From NCBI GenBank assembly GCA_012522645.1, contig JAAYKC010000076.1:1-46083 (forward strand): a DNA stretch of 46,083 bases, in the 5' to 3' direction. Made by a program: the position numbers and the translations under genes. This DNA is from Thermoplasmatales archaeon. Its GTDB lineage: Archaea; Thermoplasmatota; Thermoplasmata; Methanomassiliicoccales; Methanomethylophilaceae. Positions 24,848 through 33,178 of this stretch are shown one piece after another. Numbering within the stretch: position 1 is the first letter of the stretch; every line of letters starts with the position of its first letter. The notes beneath the pieces were generated by a model. That model was not told where the DNA came from, made no database searches, and saw nothing but the letters and a program-made list of their open reading frames with translations.

Positions 24848-25636
24848 ATGGCATCCGGACTGACCCCTGTGTTCAGGGAAGTGATAGCCGATATGGTGAG
24901 AGGCAAAACTGTTGCCGTGGCATTCTCAGGAGGGCTGGACAGCAGCACGGTGGCCGCCATCGTGAAGGATGAGGCCGAATCAGCGACGCTCTACACATCC
25001 GGAGTGGATGATGCCTATGATGTCAATGAGTCCAGGGAGATGGCCGGGATCCTCGGGATGGATTGGCGGCACATCCTGATCTCAGAGGGGGATCTGGAGG
25101 ATTGCGTTAGGCACATGATCCGGATAACCGGGACGGTGAATCCGATAACGCTGTCATTCGAGATACCGTTCTATTACGTGGCGAAGCACTCTGAAGAGCA
25201 TTACATAATAGGCGGCCAGGGCGCGGATGAGCTGTTCGCAGGATACGCGAAGTACATAGGGCTCTCCGACCCGGAGCTCAGGGACATGATGAATGCGGAC
25301 ATGTGCCGTCTCCTCGATGAGACGCTGGCTCATGAGAAGGCAGTTGCCGGGGAATTCGGGAAGGAGGTCATGTACCCGTATCTGGATGACAGGATCGCCA
25401 AGGCCGTCGGGAAGATGGACATAGGGGATCTGGCCCCGGGCGACATCAGGAAGAGGGCCCTCAGAGAGGTGGCCGAGGATCTGAGGTACCCGGAGATCGC
25501 CGCGAAGAAGAAGAAGGCGGCACAGTACGGGTCCGGATCAATGAGGCTCCTCAGGCGCATAGCCAAATCGAAGGGCATGACCGTCCGGGAGATGACAGAG
25601 GGGATGCAGGTTGAATGGGAATCCCGGAGCTCTTGA
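24848..25636 (+). CDS. Asparagine synthase-like PP-loop ATPase without a glutaminase domain
   Basis: 262 residues matching only the C-terminal synthetase half of AsnB. The PP-loop S-G-G-L-D-S-S is at about 27-33, followed by IIGGQGADELFAGY and a late YPYLDDRI segment, all ATP- and substrate-site motifs of the family. The N-terminal glutamine amidotransferase is absent, so it would use ammonia or a partner, or may amidate another substrate. TATA (24818-24825) is centred 26 nt upstream. FolC overlaps its end by 26 bases and Nth overlaps FolC, giving one operon. Confidence 0.8.
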   Translation: MASGLTPVFREVIADMVRGKTVAVAFSGGLDSSTVAAIVKDEAESATLYTSGVDDAYDVNESREMAGILGMDWRHILISEGDLEDCVRHMIRITGTVNPITLSFEIPFYYVAKHSEEHYIIGGQGADELFAGYAKYIGLSDPELRDMMNADMCRLLDETLAHEKAVAGEFGKEVMYPYLDDRIAKAVGKMDIGDLAPGDIRKRALREVAEDLRYPEIAAKKKKAAQYGSGSMRLLRRIAKSKGMTVREMTEGMQVEWESRSS

Positions 25637-26852
25637 TTGGCTGTACGGCCTCCAAAGGCACGGCATGAAGCTGGGACTGAGGAATACCGGGGAACTCCTG
25701 TCGGCACTCGGGGACCCTCAGAACGATTTCAGGAGCATACATGTGGCCGGCACCGACGGCAAGGGCTCCGTAGCCGCCATAACGGCATCGATCCTCAGGA
25801 AAGCGGGCATAAGAACGGGACTCTACACATCCCCGCATCTGGAGAGCTTCAACGAGCGCATATGCGCCGACGGGATCAGGATATCCGACGGGGAGCTGGC
25901 GGATCATGTTTCCGTGATACGTCCGAAGGTGGAGGAGATGGCCTCCCGCGGCCTCATATGCACATTCTTCGAGGTGACCACCGTCATAGCCTTCCTGCAT
26001 TTCAGGGAGGTCGGGGTCGAGTATGCGGTCATCGAGGTGGGGATGGGCGGCAGGGATGACGCCACCAATGTCATAACGCCCGACGTCTCGGTGATAACCA
26101 ACATAAGCCTGGAGCATACGGAGTATCTCGGGGATACGACAGAGAGCATCGCCGCAGAGAAGGCGGGCATAATCAAAGAAGGCGTCCCGGTGGTGACGCA
26201 ATGCGGAGGACCGCCGCTTGAGGTGATAAGAGCCAGGGCCGCAGAGTCGGGATCGGATGTCACGGTAGTGAGCGCTCCTGAGATAGTGTCCCTGGAGCAG
26301 ACCGGTACGGTATTCATGTACGAAGGAGAGAGATACACAGTCAGTCTTGCAGGCAGGCATCAGGCGCTCAATGCCGTCACTGCGATGGAAGCGGTCCGAC
26401 TGCTCGGTGACGGGCGCATCAACGATGCGGTCATCCCGGGGCTGAGGGATGTGGTATGGCCCGCGCGTCTTCAGAAGCTCCCCGGGCGTCCCATAGTCCT
26501 TGACGTGACCCATACAGTCTCCGGGGCCAGGGATCTTGCGGATGACATATCCGAGATATACGGCCGTGTGACGCTGGTGATCGGTGTGCTCTCAGACAAG
26601 AACCTCAGGGGGATAGCGGAGAATCTGGCTCCCGTGGTGAACAGGGCGGTGATAACATCCCCTGATTCCGACAGGGCCATGCTCCCGGATGCCGAGATGG
26701 CCCGGATATCGGAATACATACAGGATGCGGAGACGGCGCCCACGATCGGAGATGCTATAAAGAGGGCCTTGGAGATAAGGGGGGAGGACACGGTACTGAT
26801 AACCGGGTCCCATTTCATGATAGGGGAGGCGGTAAGATGGCTGGAGATATAG
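25611..26852 (+). CDS. folC: Folylpolyglutamate synthase / Mur ligase family protein
   Basis: 413 residues. The N-terminal P-loop is G-T-D-G-K-G-S, followed by TSPHLESFNERI, FEVTTVIAF, VIEVGMGGRDDATN and NISLEHTEYLG, all diagnostic for FolC; a Mur ligase C-terminal domain follows. It adds glutamates to a folate-type cofactor; the true substrate in this lineage (folate or a pterin) is uncertain. The start is TTG 25611, preceded by AGGGGAT, overlapping the upstream gene. It ends with TAG. Confidence 0.87.
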   Translation: MNGNPGALDWLYGLQRHGMKLGLRNTGELLSALGDPQNDFRSIHVAGTDGKGSVAAITASILRKAGIRTGLYTSPHLESFNERICADGIRISDGELADHVSVIRPKVEEMASRGLICTFFEVTTVIAFLHFREVGVEYAVIEVGMGGRDDATNVITPDVSVITNISLEHTEYLGDTTESIAAEKAGIIKEGVPVVTQCGGPPLEVIRARAAESGSDVTVVSAPEIVSLEQTGTVFMYEGERYTVSLAGRHQALNAVTAMEAVRLLGDGRINDAVIPGLRDVVWPARLQKLPGRPIVLDVTHTVSGARDLADDISEIYGRVTLVIGVLSDKNLRGIAENLAPVVNRAVITSPDSDRAMLPDAEMARISEYIQDAETAPTIGDAIKRALEIRGEDTVLITGSHFMIGEAVRWLEI

Positions 26853-27517
26853 TCGAGATCCTGGATGCATTGGCACCCCTCTACGGGAGGGGAGCCTACC
26901 CCGGCAGGTCCGCAGAGGGCCTCAATCCGAGATGGGAAGCGGACCCGTTCCACGTACTGATAGCGACCATACTGTCCCAGAGGACCAAGGATGCCAATAC
27001 GCGCAGGGCATCCGACAATCTGTTCTCGGAATACGATTCGATAGAGGAGCTTGCGGAAGCTGATGAGGAGGCCGTATGCGAACTGATACGCCCCGCAGGA
27101 TTCCCCAGGCAGAAAGCGTCAGGGATCATCAGCTGCTGCAGGATCCTCAGGGATGAGCACGGGAGCTCTGTCCCGTCCGGGACGGAGGAGCTGCTGAGCC
27201 TTCCGATGGTGGGGAGGAAGACCGCCGCCTGCGTGCAGGCCTACGCCATGGGGATCCCTGCGGTATGCGTCGATACCCACGTGCACAGGATATCGAACCT
27301 CATGGGCCTCGTCGATACGAAGAATCCCGAGGAGACAGAGTACGCCCTGATGGAGATGACCCCGAGGGAGAGGTGGAACGACATAAACCGCTACATAGTG
27401 AGGCACGGGCAGGAGATCTGCCTTCCGAACCGCCCAAGATGCGGGCAATGCCCCGTATCACAGCACTGTGACCATGCGCAGAACAATTTTAGAAGCGACG
27501 GAATTAAAACTGATTAA
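26837..27517 (+). CDS. nth: Endonuclease III
   Basis: 226 residues; a DNA glycosylase/AP lyase for oxidised pyrimidines. The helix-hairpin-helix L-P-M-V-G-R-K-T-A holds the catalytic lysine and V-D-T-H-V-H-R the catalytic aspartate. The C-terminal C-x6-C-x2-C-x5-C (CLPNRPRCGQCPVSQHC) binds the [4Fe-4S] cluster. It overlaps the folC end by 16 bases. An N-terminal S-Q-R-T-K-D segment matches the usual L-S-x-x-T-x-D. Confidence 0.93.
   Translation: MAGDIVEILDALAPLYGRGAYPGRSAEGLNPRWEADPFHVLIATILSQRTKDANTRRASDNLFSEYDSIEELAEADEEAVCELIRPAGFPRQKASGIISCCRILRDEHGSSVPSGTEELLSLPMVGRKTAACVQAYAMGIPAVCVDTHVHRISNLMGLVDTKNPEETEYALMEMTPRERWNDINRYIVRHGQEICLPNRPRCGQCPVSQHCDHAQNNFRSDGIKTD
27502..27510 (+). promoter_or_regulatory. 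TATA box for hypA-hypD
   Basis: AATTAAAAC is centred 28 nt before the hypA ATG, inside the last codons of nth, giving a separate leaderless promoter. Confidence 0.45.
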
Positions 27518-27533
27518 AACATCCGCATCCTGA

Positions 27534-27908
27534 ATGCACGAGGTTTCCGTCGTATCGAACATAGTTTCCGCCGTACTCAGGGAGTTGGAGAAGTACGATG
27601 CCCACGGGGTCGAGGAGGTCGTCCTGATCATAGGGGACATGACCAACCTCGGTGCGGAGCAGATGGCGTTCGCCTTCGAGATAGTCACCCGGGACACGAT
27701 CCTGGAGGGGGCGAATCTTGTCATAGAGAGGGAGGCCATCGTCGTCATATGCTCTGAATGCGGATACAGGGGGCCTGTGCAGATGATCGAGAGCGATTAC
27801 GGTGAGCATTCGATCCCCATACTGTCCTGCCCGGAATGCGGAGGCCATATCAAAGTGATCGAGGGCCAGAGCTGCGGGGTCAAGAACGTCAAGATCAGAG
27901 AGGCATAG
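27534..27908 (+). CDS. hypA: Hydrogenase nickel insertion protein HypA
   Basis: 124 residues. The N-terminal M-H-E motif holds the nickel-binding histidine. The zinc site is formed by C-S-E-C and C-P-E-C pairs near residues 73-76 and 99-102. It delivers nickel to [NiFe] hydrogenases with HypB; no HypB lies here, though a related G3E GTPase is 8 kb upstream. Its stop is TAG, followed one base later by hypD, so the two are one transcript. Confidence 0.93.
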   Translation: MHEVSVVSNIVSAVLRELEKYDAHGVEEVVLIIGDMTNLGAEQMAFAFEIVTRDTILEGANLVIEREAIVVICSECGYRGPVQMIESDYGEHSIPILSCPECGGHIKVIEGQSCGVKNVKIREA

Positions 27909-27909
27909 G

Positions 27910-28989
27910 ATGTACAAGTACAGGGACGAGAGGACGGCTTCACGGATAATAGAGAAGATAGGTGCCATGAACGGTAAGTACACGTTCATGCACGTCTGCG
28001 GCACCCATCAGGACACCATAGTAAGATTCGGCCTGGAGCAGATGCTGGCGGATGTGGGCGTGGAGATACGTCAGGGCCCCGGCTGTCCCGTGTGCGTCAC
28101 AACGAGCAAAGAGATAGGGGACGCCATACATCTGGCACGTTCCGGCATAACGATCTGCGCCTTCGGGGATATGATGAGGGTGCCCACCACCGTCGGAACG
28201 CTGAATGATGCGAAGGCCGACGGTGCTGACGTGAGGATCGTATACTCGATCGAGGACGCGGTCCGCATGGCGCCGGACCTCGACGGGGACATAGTGTTCG
28301 TTGCCGTGGGATTCGAGACCACCGCGCCGTCAACATGCGTACCGCTTCAGAAGGATCTGCCGGAGAATTTCAGCATCTACAGCTGCCACAGGGTGTGCCC
28401 TCCCATCCTGAAGACGATATTCGATATGGGCGAGACCAAGGTCCAGGGCATGATAGAGCCGGGCCATGTGGCGGTCATCACCGGCACAGGCATATTCGAG
28501 CCCCTTGCGGAAGGATACAAAATGCCTCAGGTGGTGGCAGGATTCGAGCCGCTGGACATACTGATGGCGTGCTATATGCTCTGCAGGCAGATCGAGGAGG
28601 GGAGATGCGAGGTGGAGAATGAGTACACCCGTCTTGTCAGGCCCGAGGGGAACCCGAAGGCGCAGAAGCTCATGGAGGTCACCTACGATCCTGAGGACAG
28701 GGCCTGGAGAGGGTTCCCTGTGATAGAGAAGAGCGCTCTCGCTCTCAAGAAGAAATACGAGTCTCATGATGCGACGAAGGTCCATCAGGACATCCTTGCC
28801 CTGGCACCGGAAGTGGAGCCGGAGGCTCGCGGATGCAGATGCGGTGAGGTCCTCAGAGGGCTCATCAGGTCCGAGGAGTGCCCGATGTTCGGCAGGGCGT
28901 GCAAGCCCATGAGCCCGTCGGGCCCCTGCATGGTCTCCGCCGAGGGGAGCTGCAATATCGCGTACAGGTTCGGGAAGAGGGGGATTTGA
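27910..28989 (+). CDS. hypD: Hydrogenase maturation protein HypD
   Basis: 359 residues; the scaffold, with HypC, on which the Fe(CN)2CO unit of [NiFe] hydrogenases is assembled. Motifs are M-H-V-C-G-T-H-Q, G-P-G-C-P-V-C-V, A-V-G-F-E-T-T-A-P and the C-terminal cysteines (CRCGEVL, CPMFGRAC, GPCMVSAEGSC) that bind a [4Fe-4S] cluster. HypC, HypE and HypF are not in this window. It follows hypA by one base. Confidence 0.95.
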   Translation: MYKYRDERTASRIIEKIGAMNGKYTFMHVCGTHQDTIVRFGLEQMLADVGVEIRQGPGCPVCVTTSKEIGDAIHLARSGITICAFGDMMRVPTTVGTLNDAKADGADVRIVYSIEDAVRMAPDLDGDIVFVAVGFETTAPSTCVPLQKDLPENFSIYSCHRVCPPILKTIFDMGETKVQGMIEPGHVAVITGTGIFEPLAEGYKMPQVVAGFEPLDILMACYMLCRQIEEGRCEVENEYTRLVRPEGNPKAQKLMEVTYDPEDRAWRGFPVIEKSALALKKKYESHDATKVHQDILALAPEVEPEARGCRCGEVLRGLIRSEECPMFGRACKPMSPSGPCMVSAEGSCNIAYRFGKRGI

Positions 28990-28992
28990 ACA

Positions 28993-29556
28993 ATGAATAA
29001 TTCCGAAGAAAGCAATATGATCAAAGTACCAGAAAAGAGGATTTTCGTGATAACCAATGACTCCACGGTGTTCCAGACGGACAAGTGGGTCAGTGCCTTC
29101 GAGATGTTCGGCGGCCGCGTGACAGAGGTCAAGAACCTTGTCACGGATCTCTGCGGCGAAGCGGACGTATCCATGGGGATAATCTCAGGCCGATTCGGAT
29201 TCATACCTGCCAATTACGTCGTAATGCCGTACCCGTGGGTTCCCGAGTCCAAAGAGGACTTCGAGCTCCTGCAGTCCAAGAGGGATTTCCTGGGCGCGAT
29301 CAAGAAGACGCTGGGGATAAAGGTGGGCGACACCTATCTCTACGACAAGGTGATAGTCTGCGTTCCGAAGGTCCTGTTCGAGATGATGAAGGACGTTCTG
29401 CCTGATGACAGGGTCATAGCGATCACGAACCCCCAGTTCGAGGAGGAGTGCAGAAACCGGGGATGGTCGTATTACAAGCGCGGCGGTTCCAGGGTGGGCA
29501 AGAAGAACGCCGCGGACATAATCAAGGAGATCGAAGGCTGGAACGCAGGAGCCTGA
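28993..29556 (+). CDS. Hypothetical protein downstream of hypD
   Basis: 187 residues, no membrane segment. N-terminal strand RIFVITND, a segment MGIISGRFGFIPANYVVMPYPW, and a C-terminal basic region (KRGGSRVGKKNAADIIKEIEG). The SGRFGFIP stretch vaguely recalls DUF6884-like proteins, but this is not a firm match. It starts 3 bases after hypD with GAGGGGG upstream, so it is probably in the hyp transcript; a hydrogenase link is only positional. It overlaps the convergent alkD-like gene by 35 bases. Confidence 0.6.
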   Translation: MNNSEESNMIKVPEKRIFVITNDSTVFQTDKWVSAFEMFGGRVTEVKNLVTDLCGEADVSMGIISGRFGFIPANYVVMPYPWVPESKEDFELLQSKRDFLGAIKKTLGIKVGDTYLYDKVIVCVPKVLFEMMKDVLPDDRVIAITNPQFEEECRNRGWSYYKRGGSRVGKKNAADIIKEIEGWNAGA

Positions 29557-30220
29557 GGTCCTCTTTAGCCTTCGCATCCACGCGGTACGAATCGGTTATC
29601 TTGCCGATGGTCATGCGCAGCACGTCCGTCTCCAGGGCTCCGCCCCTGAGGATCGGATCGGTCCTCTCAGGATACTTCACGTAGCATTCCGCAAGGGCCC
29701 AGGCGACCCCCATCTTCAGATAGTAGCCCTGATGCCGGACCGAGGACAGCATTCTCAGGACAGCGTCTATGCTCCCGTCGTCCAGGAAATGGGATTTCAT
29801 CATCACTGCGGCATACCTCATCCCGAACTCCGTACCGTCATCGTGATGTGCCAGGACCGAATCCCAAATCATACGGCGGTCCCTGTCGGTCGGCTTGAAG
29901 GCTGAGCAGAAGGCGTCACACACCGCCCAGTTATCTATCCTCGGTATGAATCCTTCCGCCAGCCGCATGCGCTCTTCCGCGTCCTCCGGCGCAAGGCAGA
30001 TGACCAGCCCTCTGATCATGACCTCCTCGAAGTACACGTCCCTGCCTTCGAGATACTCACGCCAGTCCCCTCCGGATACGTTCCTGACGATCCTTCTGAT
30101 GACGGGCATCCTCACCCCTATGATCCCTTCCGATCCCGGGATGAGCTTCCTGTTGAACTTACCGTACTTCTCATCGGCATTCTCCAGGAGCTCGCACATG
30201 ACCTCTTCTCTTATGCCCAT
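29522..30220 (-). CDS. AlkD-like DNA alkylation repair glycosylase
   Basis: 232 residues of HEAT-like helical repeats, as in AlkC/AlkD glycosylases that excise alkylated purines. Residues equivalent to the AlkD site are visible: W98 and D102 in NWAVCD, R135 in GMRYAAV and W174 in GVAWAL. The frame is open to an ATG at 30262, but the only TATA box (30243-30250) lies inside that extension and is 26 nt from the ATG at 30220 (MGIREEVM), so the shorter leaderless form is chosen. Confidence 0.82.
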   Translation of the reverse strand: MGIREEVMCELLENADEKYGKFNRKLIPGSEGIIGVRMPVIRRIVRNVSGGDWREYLEGRDVYFEEVMIRGLVICLAPEDAEERMRLAEGFIPRIDNWAVCDAFCSAFKPTDRDRRMIWDSVLAHHDDGTEFGMRYAAVMMKSHFLDDGSIDAVLRMLSSVRHQGYYLKMGVAWALAECYVKYPERTDPILRGGALETDVLRMTIGKITDSYRVDAKAKEDLRLLRSSLRSP

Positions 30221-30242
30221 GCGGCATAATCCCGTGCAAAGG

Positions 30243-30250
30243 GTATATTC
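30243..30250. promoter_or_regulatory. Shared TATA box for two divergent leaderless genes
   Basis: GTATATTC reads GAATATAC on the other strand. Its centre is 25 nt from the GTG at 30271 (plus) and 26 nt from the ATG at 30220 (minus). No second box lies in the 50 bases between the two starts, so one element seems to serve both. Confidence 0.5.
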
Positions 30251-30270
30251 TTTGTCGGACATCCCTCATC

Positions 30271-31182
30271 GTGATACTGAGCGCCAGCAGGAGGACCGAC
30301 ATCCCGGCATTCCATTCGGAATGGATGATGAACCGTCTCAGGGACGGCAGGCTGATGGTCCGTAACCCGGGTTTCAGGAGCATGGTCTATGACGTTGACG
30401 TGAGCCCCGGGAATGTGGATGCCGTCATCTTCCTGACGAAGAACCCATCCCCTATGACGGGGATGATCGATGAGATACTGTCCATGGGGCACCGTCCGTT
30501 CTTCCAGGTGACGATAACCGGTAACGGCAGGGGGATCGAACCGAATGTGCCGGACATCAGGAAGACAACGGACGCGTTCAGACGGATATCCGGGAAGATA
30601 GGCCCCGACAGGATGATATGGAGATACGATCCGGTGCTGCTGTCCGCGGGGATCGGAGCGGAGGAGCACGCTGAAAGGTTCTCGGAGATATGCTCGCTCC
30701 TGGAAGGTCATACGGGAAGGTGCGTATTCGGGTTCCTGGAACCTCATGCCAAACTGAGTGCCAAGATCGCATCCGGTGCGCTTCGGGAAGCATCAGGGGA
30801 GGAGATGAGAGCGGTCGCCGAGGCCCTGCTGCCGATAGCCGAGTCTGCCGGCATGGAGCTCACGTCCTGCTGCACCGGGACAGCTCTGGAGGGCACCGGG
30901 GTGAAGGATGTCGGGTGCATAGATGAGGACACCATGCGCCGTTCCGGCATACCGTTCACCAGATACTCAGTGCCACAGAGGGAAGGATGCACCTGCGTAA
31001 AGACATTCGATGTCGGGACGTACGGCACCTGTTTCCACGACTGCATATATTGTTACGCCAACCCAGCTTCGCCGGGCAGGAGGACCTCGGACCCGGACAG
31101 CCTGATGCTGGGGGACTCCCTCAGAGAAGGGGACGAGATAATCAAGGTGGGGAAGAGGCAGAGGCTTCTAAGCGACTTCTGA
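30271..31182 (+). CDS. DUF1848 protein (radical SAM-like)
   Basis: 303 residues. It begins with the family signature SASRRTDIPAFHSEW and has a late cysteine set C-T-C-V-K-T-F-D-V-G-T-Y-G-T-C followed by HDCIYCYAN, a C-x3-C-x2-C motif like a radical SAM cluster but C-terminal. The middle has a TIM-barrel-like pattern (FQVTITGNG, IWRYDPVLLS). The biochemical role of the family is unknown. It starts at GTG 30271, 25 nt from the shared TATA box. The end overlaps the convergent transporter gene by 15 bases. Confidence 0.78.
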   Translation: MILSASRRTDIPAFHSEWMMNRLRDGRLMVRNPGFRSMVYDVDVSPGNVDAVIFLTKNPSPMTGMIDEILSMGHRPFFQVTITGNGRGIEPNVPDIRKTTDAFRRISGKIGPDRMIWRYDPVLLSAGIGAEEHAERFSEICSLLEGHTGRCVFGFLEPHAKLSAKIASGALREASGEEMRAVAEALLPIAESAGMELTSCCTGTALEGTGVKDVGCIDEDTMRRSGIPFTRYSVPQREGCTCVKTFDVGTYGTCFHDCIYCYANPASPGRRTSDPDSLMLGDSLREGDEIIKVGKRQRLLSDF

Positions 31183-32145
31183 CCCGCGGCCCTCTTTTTC
31201 GAGCTCCCTCTTCATGCGCTTGGGCGAGAAAAGATAGCCGTCCATGAATATGACCCAGCATATCTCTATGACGATGGATGCCGTCACGGGGAACAATGCC
31301 CTCCCCGGGTCCAGGGCCGCAGTGACCGCCACGGCCGTCACGAGAGCTATGGCGATGCCCTTGTTCTTGTAGGACGTCATCAGAACATCCGTCACCCTCT
31401 GCTCCCAGGGCACTCCCGCCCTTCTCTCCAGGAACTCCAGGCTGAGACCCAGTCCGAACGTTCTGAGCATGGATATCCCCATGAAGGTCACCAGCAGCAC
31501 CACCTCGCTCCTGAACATATTCGCAGAGGCTCCCACGGAGATGAAGACCAGCAGGAATATGCAGGAATTCAGGAATATCGCAAGATTCTGCTTATCTATC
31601 TCGACTTTGACAAGAAGGCGGGAAAGGAACAGGGGTATGATGACGACTTCGACGACAGCTATGATCACGCCGGTGACGTCAATGATCTTGTCCAGCATGA
31701 GCCAGACCATGAAAGGGATGTAGATTATGGAAAGCAGGTAAACTGCGATCGTCCCTCTGGCGGCGTGCTTCATATCTCCCCTGAGTATGTATGACAGAGG
31801 CACCACGGACGCTGCGAAGGGAGTCAGGCCTATGAACACAAGACCGACCTTGAAAGCCTCATCCGTGAAGAAAAGGGATGCTATCAGAGGTATCGCCGAT
31901 GCGATCACCATGCTGAGCAGGATCGCTCTCAGGACGGATTTCGGGTTCTCTGCAGGATTCAGCCCTTTGAAAGGTATCCTGGAAAGGGACACGGTCATCA
32001 TGATCGCCAGGATGAGGATCGTGACATTGCTTCTGATCTCAGGCGCTATCTCAGGGAAATATCCGCTGAGCCCCAAGGCCAGGGCCACGATAAGGGCCAT
32101 GGACATCATGAAGGTCCCCCTGCTCAGCAGATCCTTAACAGACAT
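31168..32145 (-). CDS. Bile acid:sodium symporter (BASS) family transporter
   Basis: 325 residues with about ten hydrophobic segments. The conserved motifs F-I-G-L-T-P-F-A-A-S-V-V-P-L near the middle and TSYKNKGIAIAL in the second half resemble the substrate-binding crossovers of BASS/ACR3-type carriers. It should sit in the cytoplasmic membrane. The substrate is unknown: bile acids, pantothenate, 2-keto acids or arsenite are all possible in this superfamily. TATA (32168-32176) is centred 27 nt from the ATG, giving a leaderless message. Confidence 0.75.
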   Translation of the reverse strand: MSVKDLLSRGTFMMSMALIVALALGLSGYFPEIAPEIRSNVTILILAIMMTVSLSRIPFKGLNPAENPKSVLRAILLSMVIASAIPLIASLFFTDEAFKVGLVFIGLTPFAASVVPLSYILRGDMKHAARGTIAVYLLSIIYIPFMVWLMLDKIIDVTGVIIAVVEVVIIPLFLSRLLVKVEIDKQNLAIFLNSCIFLLVFISVGASANMFRSEVVLLVTFMGISMLRTFGLGLSLEFLERRAGVPWEQRVTDVLMTSYKNKGIAIALVTAVAVTAALDPGRALFPVTASIVIEICWVIFMDGYLFSPKRMKRELEKEGRGSEVA

Positions 32146-32167
32146 AAGGCCCCGACAGGTGATTATC

Positions 32168-32176
32168 GTTATATAC
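32168..32176 (-). promoter_or_regulatory. TATA box for the BASS-type transporter
   Basis: On the minus strand GTATATAAC, 27 nt before the ATG at 32145. Confidence 0.55.
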
Positions 32177-32224
32177 TCTCTCCATACCGCAGAATTGCAC
32201 AGTACGCGGCCCCCGTCAACATAG

Positions 32225-32233
32225 GAATATTAA
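32225..32233 (+). promoter_or_regulatory. TATA box for the UbiA-family gene
   Basis: GAATATTAA centred 30 nt before the ATG at 32259; it argues against the TTG start at 32241. Confidence 0.45.
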
Positions 32234-32258
32234 CGAAAGGTTGCCTACGGTATCAGTC

Positions 32259-33170
32259 ATGATGGAGGTAAAGCCCGTAAAAGCGGGATGGTATAATGCA
32301 TTCAGGCCCTGGACCCTGCACGGAGCGGTCGTGCCCGTGCTCATCGGCGGTGCGGTTGCGTACCGCCACATGCCGGATTCCTTCAGCCCCATTATATTCA
32401 TCCTGATACTGGTCGGGGGCTGTCTCCTCCAATCCGCGGCGAATCTTCTCAACACCTACGGCGATTTCGAGAAAGGGGTCGATACGGAGGAGAATCACAC
32501 AAGGTCCCCGGAGCTCGTCTCGGGCGCTCTGAATCCGAGGAGCGTCCTGTACATGGGAATAGGCTGCCTGGCCGTCACTGCCCTGATAGGCGTGGTGTTC
32601 ATACGGTATTCCGGATGGGAGATACTCCTGATAGGGCTGGCGGGCATAGCCGCCGCCGGATCCTACACCCTGGGAATGGCCTATAAGTACAGAGGGCTGG
32701 GGCAGATCTCCGTCTTCGTGATGATGGGCCTCCTGATGCCGTTGGGAACGTATTTCGTCCTGACGTCCCAATTCCTGATAGACCCGGTGATAGTGGGCCT
32801 CCCCAACGCATTCTTCATAACCGCGGTCCTCTGCGGCAATGAGATGCGGGATTTCAGGACGGATCTGGAAGCAGGCATCGGGACGCTGTGCGGCAGGATG
32901 GGCTACGGCAGAGGCCTCAGATTATACTGGGCGGAGAACACGCTGCCCTATCTGATCCTGGTGCTTATAGTGGTATCAGGATACGCTCCGTGGACATCCC
33001 TCATAGCCCTGGCCTCTCTGGGACTATGGTATAAGCTGATCATGAACAGCAGGAAGGCGGATGAGGACAGGCATGCGGCGTTCCTGATGGTGCCTGCGGC
33101 ATTCAAGCTGAATTGGATCTTCGGCGTCCTTCTGACCGCAGGATATTTGATTGGGATCATCTTCCTGTAG
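32259..33170 (+). CDS. UbiA-family prenyltransferase, MenA-like
   Basis: 303 residues with about eight membrane helices. The two aspartate motifs are N-T-Y-G-D-F-E-K-G-V-D (prenyl diphosphate site) and R-D-F-R-T-D-L-E-A-G (second site, close to the MenA version followed by G-T-L). It should attach a polyprenyl chain to an aromatic ring in the membrane. It is followed after 8 bases by a UbiE/MenG-type methyltransferase, the next step of menaquinone-like synthesis. No other men genes are in the window. It ends with TAG. Confidence 0.85.
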   Translation: MMEVKPVKAGWYNAFRPWTLHGAVVPVLIGGAVAYRHMPDSFSPIIFILILVGGCLLQSAANLLNTYGDFEKGVDTEENHTRSPELVSGALNPRSVLYMGIGCLAVTALIGVVFIRYSGWEILLIGLAGIAAAGSYTLGMAYKYRGLGQISVFVMMGLLMPLGTYFVLTSQFLIDPVIVGLPNAFFITAVLCGNEMRDFRTDLEAGIGTLCGRMGYGRGLRLYWAENTLPYLILVLIVVSGYAPWTSLIALASLGLWYKLIMNSRKADEDRHAAFLMVPAAFKLNWIFGVLLTAGYLIGIIFL

Positions 33171-33178
33171 GTGCTGAT

